From positions 1 through 49,212 of the forward strand of contig JAGCZH010000012.1 of NCBI GenBank assembly GCA_017960475.1: a stretch of DNA of 49,212 nt, in the 5' to 3' direction. Of the stretch, positions 43,022 through 49,212 are shown piece by piece (position 1 is the first letter of the stretch; every line of letters starts with the position of its first letter). The notes under the pieces were generated by a model. It was not told where the DNA came from. It ran no database searches and saw only the letters and a program-made list of their open reading frames with translations. A program made the translations under genes and the position numbers. This DNA is from Bacteroidales bacterium. Its GTDB lineage: Bacteria; Bacteroidota; Bacteroidia; Bacteroidales; P3.

Positions 43022-43798
43022 ATGAAAAAACTGATGACATTATCTCTTCTTGCCGCAATTCTGCTGACAGGATGCAAAAGCGAGAAAAAAATCAACTCAT
43101 ATAGCGACATATACAGCGAACGTCCTGTAACAATATACATAGCACCCATTATCGACAAGGCGGAACGCAGAGTTGAGAAATATCCAACCGACATCGCTTA
43201 CAACAACGAGATAAATACCGCTAAAGCATACTTGCGCCAAACAATGGGCACCCCTCTTTCAAAAAAGGGCTATTACGTTATCGGGCAGGTCGCTTCGGCA
43301 GAAATCGCCACAACCATCGATATGGACGCCAAAACCCTCAGAAACGGTAACATCTCTGTCTTCAACAACGACTATGGCATTGACGCGGTTCTCATTGTCA
43401 CCCTACACAAATGGAAAGACGACAACGGCAAAAAAACAGCCTTCATTGAATACCAACTGAGATCAACAAAAAGCAACGTGGACTTGTTTCACACTTGGGT
43501 CATGGCGACAAAACAGGTCTCTACCAATCTGAAAGGGGACCCCATAACTCTCAGCAACGACAAGAAATTCGCAAAACGGTTTGACCTTGACAATGGTTCC
43601 GCTCAACGCAGCTTCCTTGTTGAAAAAGTGAACGACTACGTGCTTCGTGACATACCCACAAGCAGCCAACGCCGTCAATTTGAGAAAGATCTGTACCGCA
43701 ATGCCAACCCCAACTACATCAGCTACACATGGATGGACGGCGGCGCCGATGTCGAAAAAATCAGCCTTGAAGAATTTGAGCAACAGGCATTTCTATAA
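43022..43798 (+). CDS. DUF799 (GNA1162 family) lipoprotein
   Basis: A 258-residue protein with lipobox LLTGCK (Cys19). The conserved GNA1162/DUF799 features are visible: YSERPVTIYIAPIIDKAERR, LRQTMGTPLSKKGYYVIGQ, NNDYGIDAVLIVTLHKWKDD and FIEYQLRSTKSNVDLFHTW. The family fold resembles TolB-like outer-membrane lipoproteins; the function is unknown. Paired with DUF4810, without the usual CsgG-like partner. Confidence 0.83.
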   Translation: MKKLMTLSLLAAILLTGCKSEKKINSYSDIYSERPVTIYIAPIIDKAERRVEKYPTDIAYNNEINTAKAYLRQTMGTPLSKKGYYVIGQVASAEIATTIDMDAKTLRNGNISVFNNDYGIDAVLIVTLHKWKDDNGKKTAFIEYQLRSTKSNVDLFHTWVMATKQVSTNLKGDPITLSNDKKFAKRFDLDNGSAQRSFLVEKVNDYVLRDIPTSSQRRQFEKDLYRNANPNYISYTWMDGGADVEKISLEEFEQQAFL

Positions 43799-43896
43799 AA
43801 CACACAAAGCGACACACATAGTGTGATGAGCTTATTCCTCAACGAAAAAAAACAATAAACAATTTCGCCATTATCAATACAATCAGATAATCAGCT

Positions 43897-46707
43897 ATGA
43901 AGAAAATATTTTTAGCTATCATCTTCACCTTGTCGGTATGGGGTGCATTCGCCGTGCCCGCATTCCCAGAGAAAGTCGAATTTCGTCAACCCAACAACAG
44001 AGACATTACTGTCACCATCTACCTCAAAGGTGACGAAAAGGTGCATTGGGCTGAAACCATCGATGGTTACAGCCTTATGCATGCCGATGACGGCAGTCTT
44101 GTTTACGCGACCCTCGACAAAGAAGGCAACATGGTCGCAACCGACGTATTAGCCACGGAAATAGAGCAACGCTCCGCAGAGGTGGAGGCAATGCTTAAAA
44201 AAACGCCCAAGCACCTTCACTTCAGCCATGCTCAAGTTCAAGATCTGCTCGCCATCTGGGAGCAGGTGGAAAACGCAAAATCAGGTCCTAAAACCATGAC
44301 CAATGTCTTGGGTGAGAAGAAATTCCTTGTCATTCTGTTTGGCTTCAACGACAAGCCTTTCACCCACAGCAAGACAGCCTTCAGAATGATGTTCAACCAG
44401 GTGGGGTATTCCTCAAATAACGCCATCGGCAGTGTTCACGACTACTATTATGATGTCAGCGGAGGACTCTTCTCGCTTAAGGTCGACGTGGTGGGTCCTT
44501 TCGTTGGTGTATACGACACATATCATTATGGCAACACAAACAGCGGATACCAAGATTTTGCCAAAGAGGCTGTTGACTCGGCGGCTAAATATGTCAATTT
44601 CGCCGACTACGACAATGATAATGATGGCTATATTGACGGTTTGCATATCATATTCGCAGGTCATGGAGAGGAGGCAGGCGCCGGTGAGGAATGCATTTGG
44701 TCGCACAAATGGAATATTTTCAACCCTCCCACCTACAACAACACAATCATCGACGTCTACTCTTGCTCGCCAGAATGCAAAGACAACAAAGGCAATTTCA
44801 TCACCGCGATTGGTGTCATCTGCCATGAACTGGGACATGTCTTCGGAGCCCCCGACTACTATGACACCGACTATGAAAGCAGCGGCGGACAATACCCCGG
44901 ATTGGGCAACTTCGACATCATGTCGGGTGGCAGTTGGAATCGTGGTGGCATTTCGCCCGCCCACCACAATCCATACACCAAAACTTACATCTACCGCTGG
45001 ACAACATGCGACACCATTGACGGCACATCAAATGTATATATGATGGAAGCCATCGAGAATCACCCTAACGAGATTCATCGTATAAACACCTCCACTCAAG
45101 GTGACTTCTTCCTTCTAGAGAACCGACAGGAGATAAAATGGGACAAAGCCATCCCTGGTCATGGCCTTCTGGTATACCACATACACCCCAACGCCCACGG
45201 CGCCAGTGTCGCAAACAACAAACACCCTCAACAAATATACATTATCGCCAAAGGTAGCACAACCGACACATTCCCGACGAACACTCCGTCAAGTTATGGC
45301 CAACTCAACGCCATGAACGGAGTATTCCCCGGCGCATACAATACAAGAGACTCTTTGACCGACAATTCTGTGCCATGGTTCCGTCCTTGGTCGAAACAAA
45401 AAAACAACACTCCATTAAGATACATCTCCGAAAACGTCACCTCTCAAAGAGTGTTTTTCTGCGTCCAGGACGCCTCCCCCAACCCATTTGACGTCACTGC
45501 TGAAGGTCTTAGCAAAAAAGAGATTTTGCTGCAATGGACACAATACGGCAGCTTGCAAACAATGATCGTCATGAATCCTAACGACTCCGTATTCGGCACG
45601 CCCGACGGCAGCTATGAAATAGGCGACACGGTTAATGGCGGAGGAATTGTATTATACATCGGCGGCGACAGCCACTGTATCATTGACAGCCTTTCCCCAA
45701 ACCAGTACTATTATTTCAAAGCCTACACCATCAAGCGTGACGGCACCTATAGCGACGGCGTACCCGTCTATGCAAAAACATTAAACTGCGACAACGACAC
45801 ATGGCAAAACGAGAACTTTGAAGATATTGATGTCTCCACACTGCCCCTTTGCTGGGATGGTGAATGGAGCACCACTGAATTGCTAGGCAGCAAAGTGCTT
45901 ACAAGCAACACCGGCGAATCTGGATGGAAGAGAGTACTCACTCGTCCAGTTTTTCTGAGCGACACAGGCCTTGCTGTCTTGAGCCTGAAACTACATTTTG
46001 GTGAGGGCTGCAGCCAAGCGACCAAATTCAAAGTCGAATTCCGTCCGACTCCGATGGACACTTGGACAACTCTTATTGAAAGCAACTATACCGCCGGCGG
46101 ATCAACATGGAAAAATATCTACCTTCCTTTGACAATGGCCGGTGACAACAGCAGAATTCGTTTCAGTGCATACACTGATGGCTCTGCATGCATTAGTATC
46201 GACGAAATAACAATCGCAAGCGGATCCCTGGTCCATGCCGAATGTAATGCCGACGGCAATATAACACCTTATGGATATACCGTCATTCCCATCAACGGGC
46301 AACAGACATTCACAATGACACCATTAACAGGCTATTATCTGGACAGAGTGATAATGGACGGCACGGTAATTAGTCAAAACGAAATCATTGTCACTGGTGA
46401 CGACACAAGAGAATATACCATCGCCGGCAACGGAGGTCACCATACCATCAAAGCCTTTTTCGAAAGAAAGAACGCTATTGACCTGGCAGAAGATAACACA
46501 ATCAGAATCACACCAAATCCCACCACAGGAATAGTCTCAATTTGCGGAGAAAAAGGTGTAAAAGTTGAGATTTTCGACTTGAACGGTCGTTTATTATACA
46601 GTAACACAAACAAAAACGGCACAATTGAGATAAACATGAGTCCATTCCCAAGAGGCTTATACACTGTTAGATACGGAAACATTTCAAAAAAAATCGTGAA
46701 GCTTTAG
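43897..46707 (+). CDS. Secreted M6-family metalloprotease with FN3 and T9SS type A sorting domain
   Basis: A 936-residue protein. Signal peptide 1-19; an N-terminal region of the M6 propeptide type; catalytic zinc motif HELGHVFGAPDYYD at 310-323; a calcium-binding-like loop DYDNDNDGYIDG at 237-248; GNFDIMSGG near 340. Then a fibronectin-like domain (about 530-625), a jelly-roll-like region starting WQNENFED, a bacterial repeat near 790-860, and a type A T9SS tail (RITPNPTTGIVSI ... YSNTNKNG ... PRGLYTVRYG ... KKIVKL). It should act at or outside the cell surface as an endopeptidase. No inhibitor or partner gene is adjacent. Confidence 0.95.
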   Translation: MKKIFLAIIFTLSVWGAFAVPAFPEKVEFRQPNNRDITVTIYLKGDEKVHWAETIDGYSLMHADDGSLVYATLDKEGNMVATDVLATEIEQRSAEVEAMLKKTPKHLHFSHAQVQDLLAIWEQVENAKSGPKTMTNVLGEKKFLVILFGFNDKPFTHSKTAFRMMFNQVGYSSNNAIGSVHDYYYDVSGGLFSLKVDVVGPFVGVYDTYHYGNTNSGYQDFAKEAVDSAAKYVNFADYDNDNDGYIDGLHIIFAGHGEEAGAGEECIWSHKWNIFNPPTYNNTIIDVYSCSPECKDNKGNFITAIGVICHELGHVFGAPDYYDTDYESSGGQYPGLGNFDIMSGGSWNRGGISPAHHNPYTKTYIYRWTTCDTIDGTSNVYMMEAIENHPNEIHRINTSTQGDFFLLENRQEIKWDKAIPGHGLLVYHIHPNAHGASVANNKHPQQIYIIAKGSTTDTFPTNTPSSYGQLNAMNGVFPGAYNTRDSLTDNSVPWFRPWSKQKNNTPLRYISENVTSQRVFFCVQDASPNPFDVTAEGLSKKEILLQWTQYGSLQTMIVMNPNDSVFGTPDGSYEIGDTVNGGGIVLYIGGDSHCIIDSLSPNQYYYFKAYTIKRDGTYSDGVPVYAKTLNCDNDTWQNENFEDIDVSTLPLCWDGEWSTTELLGSKVLTSNTGESGWKRVLTRPVFLSDTGLAVLSLKLHFGEGCSQATKFKVEFRPTPMDTWTTLIESNYTAGGSTWKNIYLPLTMAGDNSRIRFSAYTDGSACISIDEITIASGSLVHAECNADGNITPYGYTVIPINGQQTFTMTPLTGYYLDRVIMDGTVISQNEIIVTGDDTREYTIAGNGGHHTIKAFFERKNAIDLAEDNTIRITPNPTTGIVSICGEKGVKVEIFDLNGRLLYSNTNKNGTIEINMSPFPRGLYTVRYGNISKKIVKL

Positions 46708-46782
46708 AATCCTTTGCCAGCATAAAAACGACTTGGAATGTTAAACAAACATAAAAAAATGGTGTAGACAAAAAAACTTGCG

Positions 46783-46790
46783 TATTTTTG
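46783..46790 (+). promoter_or_regulatory. -7 box (TATTTTTG) upstream of a small lipoprotein gene
   Basis: It matches TAnnTTTG, 56 bp before the ATG at 46847. Confidence 0.6.
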
Positions 46791-46846
46791 TAATTTGAAA
46801 TTAACAAAGAAAATAATTGATAAAAATCATTAAAAATTTACAACCC

Positions 46847-47290
46847 ATGAAGAAAGTATTTTTATTTCTCGCCAGCGCTATGATTTGCGCAGCTATGGCC
46901 GCTTGCGGTGGCAACAACGAAGAAAAAAGCGACAGCCCTGCAGTTGACACTCCCAATGTAGAGGCTCAGGTTAACAACGATGTTAACAACGACGCTAATA
47001 ACGATGTAAACGCTGACGCTCGCCAGAACGCTATCATGGCTGCCGCTCAGAGAATTTGCGACTGCGGTGATGTTGACAAATGCATCGACGAAGCCATCGA
47101 CCAGACCGTTGACGGTATCGAGAAAGACGAAGCCTTCAAGAAAGCCGTTAGAAACGAAGCTATGAAGTGCCTCGCCAACAAGGGTGTCAACAAAGTTAAA
47201 GAAGAAGCCAAGGAGCAGACCAAAGCCGCCGCTAAAGAAGTTGGCAAGGCTGCCGCTGAAGACCTCAAGAAAAACTTTGGCAAGAAATAA
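46847..47290 (+). CDS. Small lipoprotein with Asn/Asp-rich linker and Lys/Glu-rich helix
   Basis: A 147-residue protein from the ATG at 46847 (MKKVFLFLASAMICAAMAAC, lipobox Cys20). After the cysteine comes a low-complexity stretch with repeated NNDVNNDAN, then a segment with three cysteines (ICDCGDVDKCIDEA), then a lysine/alanine/glutamate helix (KVKEEAKEQTKAAAKEVGKAAAEDLKKNFGKK) likely to be a coiled coil. I do not recognise a family. Codon use is even and the gene has its own promoter and a strong terminator, so it is probably well expressed. Confidence 0.8.
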   Translation: MKKVFLFLASAMICAAMAACGGNNEEKSDSPAVDTPNVEAQVNNDVNNDANNDVNADARQNAIMAAAQRICDCGDVDKCIDEAIDQTVDGIEKDEAFKKAVRNEAMKCLANKGVNKVKEEAKEQTKAAAKEVGKAAAEDLKKNFGKK

Positions 47291-47314
47291 ATAATTATTT
47301 CCTAGCAAAAAATG

Positions 47315-47347
47315 AAACGGTCTGAAGACTTCAGACCGTTTTTTTTA
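47315..47347 (+). terminator. Terminator of the small lipoprotein gene
   Basis: A 12-bp perfect stem (47315-47326 with 47330-47341) around GAC, followed by a run of T to 47347. It separates the two lipoprotein genes and overlaps the longer reading frame of the second, so the later start at 47408 is preferred. Confidence 0.92.
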
Positions 47348-47407
47348 TACAAAATAAATAGAGTGATGTATCGTTATGCAAATATAAACCCAATAAAAAT
47401 AAAGAAA

Positions 47408-47968
47408 ATGAAGAAAAGATTATTATTTTGCTTTGTAGCATTGTCAGCCATGTTGTTCACTGCCTGTGGTGAAAAAGAAGAGCCCGTTAACGAGACTCCA
47501 ATCGCAGACAACACAATCGTTTATGATGGCAAAACCTATGAGATGATTCCTTTTCTTGAAATCTATAACTCTAACCTTACAATGCTAAACGCATTCTCAA
47601 AAGACACCTCTGTTGACGGCATGCCCAAAATGACACTTGACCATTTCCATATCCGTGAAAATGAAGAGTACAGTATGTGGAACACTACTACTGACCTTCT
47701 TAACCCCAATCCAGAAATGGATTTTTATGAGATAGCCTTCAGTGGAGAAGATCTGACAATGATGGCTTATGGATCAAGCACCAGTGCCGGCGGTGAAATA
47801 GACGGAGTTTCCTATGAGAATGAATCTGTTTTCAAAAGTGGAACAATGAAAATCACTGGTGTGAATGATGGTTCTGGCAAAGTGTTAGTGGAATTCGACT
47901 TTGTGTTGAAAAACAACAAATCATTAAAGATGAGAATTCGTACCGACCATGTTGGCCTTGGCGAATAA
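47408..47968 (+). CDS. Hypothetical lipoprotein, 186 aa
   Basis: From the ATG at 47408: MKKRLLFCFVALSAMLFTAC, lipobox Cys20. The mature part is a beta-rich domain of about 155 residues (NTIVYDGKTYEMIPFLEIY ... FYEIAFSGEDLTMMAYGSS ... MKITGVNDGSGKVLVEFDFVLKNNKSLKMRIRTD). The alternation of 'Y(D)GKTYE', a G-x-G-x-V strand and a final K-x-R-I strand resembles small secreted beta-sandwich lipoproteins common in Bacteroidota, but no family can be named. Bounded by terminators on both sides. Confidence 0.75.
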   Translation: MKKRLLFCFVALSAMLFTACGEKEEPVNETPIADNTIVYDGKTYEMIPFLEIYNSNLTMLNAFSKDTSVDGMPKMTLDHFHIRENEEYSMWNTTTDLLNPNPEMDFYEIAFSGEDLTMMAYGSSTSAGGEIDGVSYENESVFKSGTMKITGVNDGSGKVLVEFDFVLKNNKSLKMRIRTDHVGLGE

Positions 47969-47980
47969 AAAACCACTCAA

Positions 47981-48025
47981 AAAGAAGAGGTTCTCATTAA
48001 ATAATGAGAACCTCTTCTTTTTTTG
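47981..48025. terminator. Long terminator hairpin
   Basis: An 18-bp stem (47981-47998 with 48003-48020) with AAAT loop and flanking A/T runs, 13 bp after the lipoprotein stop. It is symmetric enough to act for both strands. Confidence 0.93.
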
Positions 48026-48128
48026 TATTAACAAGTTTTTTTTCAAAGAGTTGGCAAGTTTGTCACTGCTCACTTAAGCCAATAATCATTCTCAAATCAC
48101 ACTAACGGAGGCTGGCTGTAATCATCTA

Positions 48129-48719
48129 TTATAGGCGGCTTTCTACTTCTGCCCAGTCGACGAATTGCCACAATGCGGCAAGATAATCGGCACGACGGTT
48201 TTGGAAATCTAAATAATAAGCATGTTCCCAAACATCGAAAGTCAACAAAGGTCTGAGATTCATAGTGACAGGGTTCTCCGCGTTTTTCTGTTGAGTAATT
48301 ACAAGATTGTTATCACTGTCAGCACTCAGCCAAACCCAGCCGCTACCAAATAGGGTTACTCCTTTCTGTTCAAACTCTTTCTTAAAATCTTCTACAGATC
48401 CGAAGTTCTTTTCAAGCATAGATTTGAAAGTATCACTCATAGCTTTTGGCGCGTTTGAAAACTGAGCAAAATACATTATATGGTTCAGAACCTGACCGGC
48501 ATTATTAAAGATACCGCCTTCCGATTTCTTAACAACCTCGGAGAGATTCAACCCCTCCAAGCCACTACCAGGAAGCATTTTGTTGAGATTGTCAAAATAG
48601 GCTTTAAGGTGCTTTCCGTAATGGAACGACAAAGTGGTATTTGAAACGACATCGCCTAAGTTATCGTAACAAAGAACAGGCTGAGAGAAGAGACCGTTTT
48701 GAGGAATTAAATCTTTCAT
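48129..48719 (-). CDS. sodB: Iron/manganese superoxide dismutase
   Basis: A 196-residue cytoplasmic enzyme that converts superoxide to hydrogen peroxide and oxygen. Metal ligands are H33 (SFHYGKH), H80 (LNHIMYF), D162 and H166 (FDVWEHAYYLDFQNRR). The NNAGQ (72-76) with glutamine next to the ligand histidine favours the iron or cambialistic type known in Bacteroides. The N-terminus (MKDLIPQNGLFSQPVLCYD) is more divergent than usual and lacks the common LPYA-LEP motif. It lies 200 bp beyond the 5S gene on the same strand, behind the rRNA terminator. Confidence 0.95.
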   Translation of the reverse strand: MKDLIPQNGLFSQPVLCYDNLGDVVSNTTLSFHYGKHLKAYFDNLNKMLPGSGLEGLNLSEVVKKSEGGIFNNAGQVLNHIMYFAQFSNAPKAMSDTFKSMLEKNFGSVEDFKKEFEQKGVTLFGSGWVWLSADSDNNLVITQQKNAENPVTMNLRPLLTFDVWEHAYYLDFQNRRADYLAALWQFVDWAEVESRL

Positions 48720-48852
48720 GGTTTTGTTTTTAATTAAGATGTTCTAAAAAATCACATTGAAACTAATAACAAAACGTAGAAGAACGGGAAATATTGTGGA
48801 ACATAATTACAAGCCACGACAAGACTACGATATTACGAAGTGTTTGTCGTTA

Positions 48853-48884
48853 TAACGTGATAACGAAATAACGTGATTACAACA
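48853..48884. repeat. Octamer-type tandem repeat TAACGTGA
   Basis: TAACGTGA, TAACGAAA, TAACGTGA, TTACAACA in direct succession, preceded by a weaker TGTCGTTA. It lies between the rRNA terminator and the sodB gene. Confidence 0.6.
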
Positions 48885-48888
48885 GACA

Positions 48889-48922
48889 AAAAAAGAGCAT
48901 CCCATAATGGAATGCTCTTTAA
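48889..48922 (-). terminator. Terminator of the rRNA operon
   Basis: AAAGAGCAT (48892-48900) pairs with ATGCTCTTT (48912-48920), with an inner CCA/TGG pair, followed on the minus strand by seven T. It begins about 7 nt after the 5S 3' end. Confidence 0.9.
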
Positions 48923-48928
48923 AAAGAT

Positions 48929-49065
48929 TGGCGGCGACCTACTTTTCCACGAACAAGCGCAGTATCATCGGCGATGTGAGGCTTAACTTCTCGTTGCCTC
49001 AACAAGTTCGGCAGCCCCCGGCACGGAATGGGAAGAGGTGAACACTCACTCCATAGCCACCAAAA
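48929..49065 (-). rRNA. rrf: 5S rRNA with an insertion in loop C
   Basis: The minus strand has helix I TTGGTGGC/GCCGCCAA, helix II GTGAG/CTCAC, helix III CTTC/GAAG with CACCTCTTCCCATTCCG and GAGAAGTTAAGCC, and the conserved CGCCGATGATACTGCG and GTAGGTCGCCGCC. Between CATTCCG and GAGAAG, where Bacteroidales 5S has about four bases (AACA), 31 bases stand here (49023 to 48993), so the gene is about 137 nt instead of about 110. Twenty-two of these bases recur at 15340-15361. Confidence 0.9.
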
Positions 49066-49086
49066 TAATTCTCTGTGATCGGTCTT

Positions 49087-49122
49087 GTCCGACGCGTCGG
49101 ACTGGTCTGACCAGTCGGACTG
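49087..49122. repeat. 9-bp-period GTCNGACNN array in the 23S-5S spacer
   Basis: Four exact-period units: GTCCGACGC, GTCGGACTG, GTCTGACCA, GTCGGACTG, with one degenerate unit before (49078-49086). Each core GTCNGAC is a near-palindrome, so neighbouring units can form alternative hairpins. Confidence 0.85.
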
Positions 49123-49170
49123 ACATAAACCACAATGTTGACCATTGGCAGGAGACATATAAGGGAACCT

Positions 49171-49212
49171 AACGGAAAGTCCTCGGGTTATTAGTACCGC
49201 TCGGCTTTGACA
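49171..49212 (-). rRNA. rrl: 23S rRNA, 3' end only
   Basis: The minus strand reads TGTCAAAGCCGAGCGGTAC then TAATAACCCGAGGACTTTCC, the conserved 3' end of bacterial 23S rRNA. The gene continues beyond the window. The mature 3' end is estimated to within a few bases. Order 23S-5S on the minus strand is normal. Confidence 0.88.

Overview
The window looks like chromosome of a member of the Bacteroidota, most likely an uncultured gut-type Bacteroidales. The evidence is: several proteins with type IX secretion (T9SS) C-terminal sorting domains; a primary sigma factor of the Bacteroidota type (N-terminus [14 protein letters not shown]); promoters of the TTTG-N19/20-TAnnTTTG class and few Shine-Dalgarno sites; an Rnf operon in the Bacteroides order B-C-D-G-E; and Bacteroidales-like 5S rRNA and RNase P RNA. 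The family or genus cannot be decided from this sequence.

Layout. 1-3612: the 3' part of a large secreted fibronectin-type-III protein with a T9SS tail. 3625-5598 (minus): a periplasmic metal/cobalamin-binding lipoprotein and gap. 5599-6410: a long non-coding stretch with a 120-bp-period tandem duplication and a probable small RNA. 6411-11311: an unknown protein, then queG, an RlmL-like methyltransferase, a YihY/BrkB membrane protein and nadC. 11492-15184 (plus): cinA, a DUF486 membrane protein and a shortened beta-mannosidase. 15532-23368 (minus): a large T9SS type B protein and rnfBCDGE. 23655-24937: a universal stress protein and a SPOR protein, convergent with rpoD. 26015-36836 (plus): ffh behind a structured RNA, folD, a GT2 glycosyltransferase, a GT-C/TPR glycosyltransferase, a PlsC-like acyltransferase, purL and rsmG. 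36921-40661 (minus): an ECF sigma factor with a membrane protein carrying a T9SS CTD, trmO, a PAP2 phosphatase and a ComB-family phosphatase. 40697-41059: RNase P RNA. 41060-42390: a decayed region holding a DUF2442 gene and a DUF4160 fragment. 42391-47968: DUF4810 and DUF799 lipoproteins, an M6 peptidase with a T9SS tail and two small lipoproteins. 48129-49212 (minus): superoxide dismutase and the end of an rRNA operon (23S 3' end, 5S).

How the genes work together. Most are housekeeping: translation and RNA modification (queG, rlmL-like, trmO, rsmG, rnpB, ffh, rRNA), NAD metabolism (nadC divergent from cinA, whose products meet at nicotinate mononucleotide), one-carbon and purine synthesis (folD, purL), and anaerobic energy conservation (Rnf). 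The accessory layer is surface-directed: three T9SS cargo proteins, plus a sigma/anti-sigma-like pair whose periplasmic end is itself a T9SS sorting domain.

The most unusual observations are a 5S rRNA gene with an extra ~27-31 nt in loop C whose sequence recurs in an intergenic element 33 kb away; the sigma factor paired with a membrane-tethered sorting domain; 9-bp-period palindromic repeats of two kinds (ACTAGTNNN inside the mannosidase gene, GTCNGACNN in the 23S-5S spacer); a mannosidase that has lost its Ig-like domain where one of these arrays lies; and an Rnf operon without rnfA.
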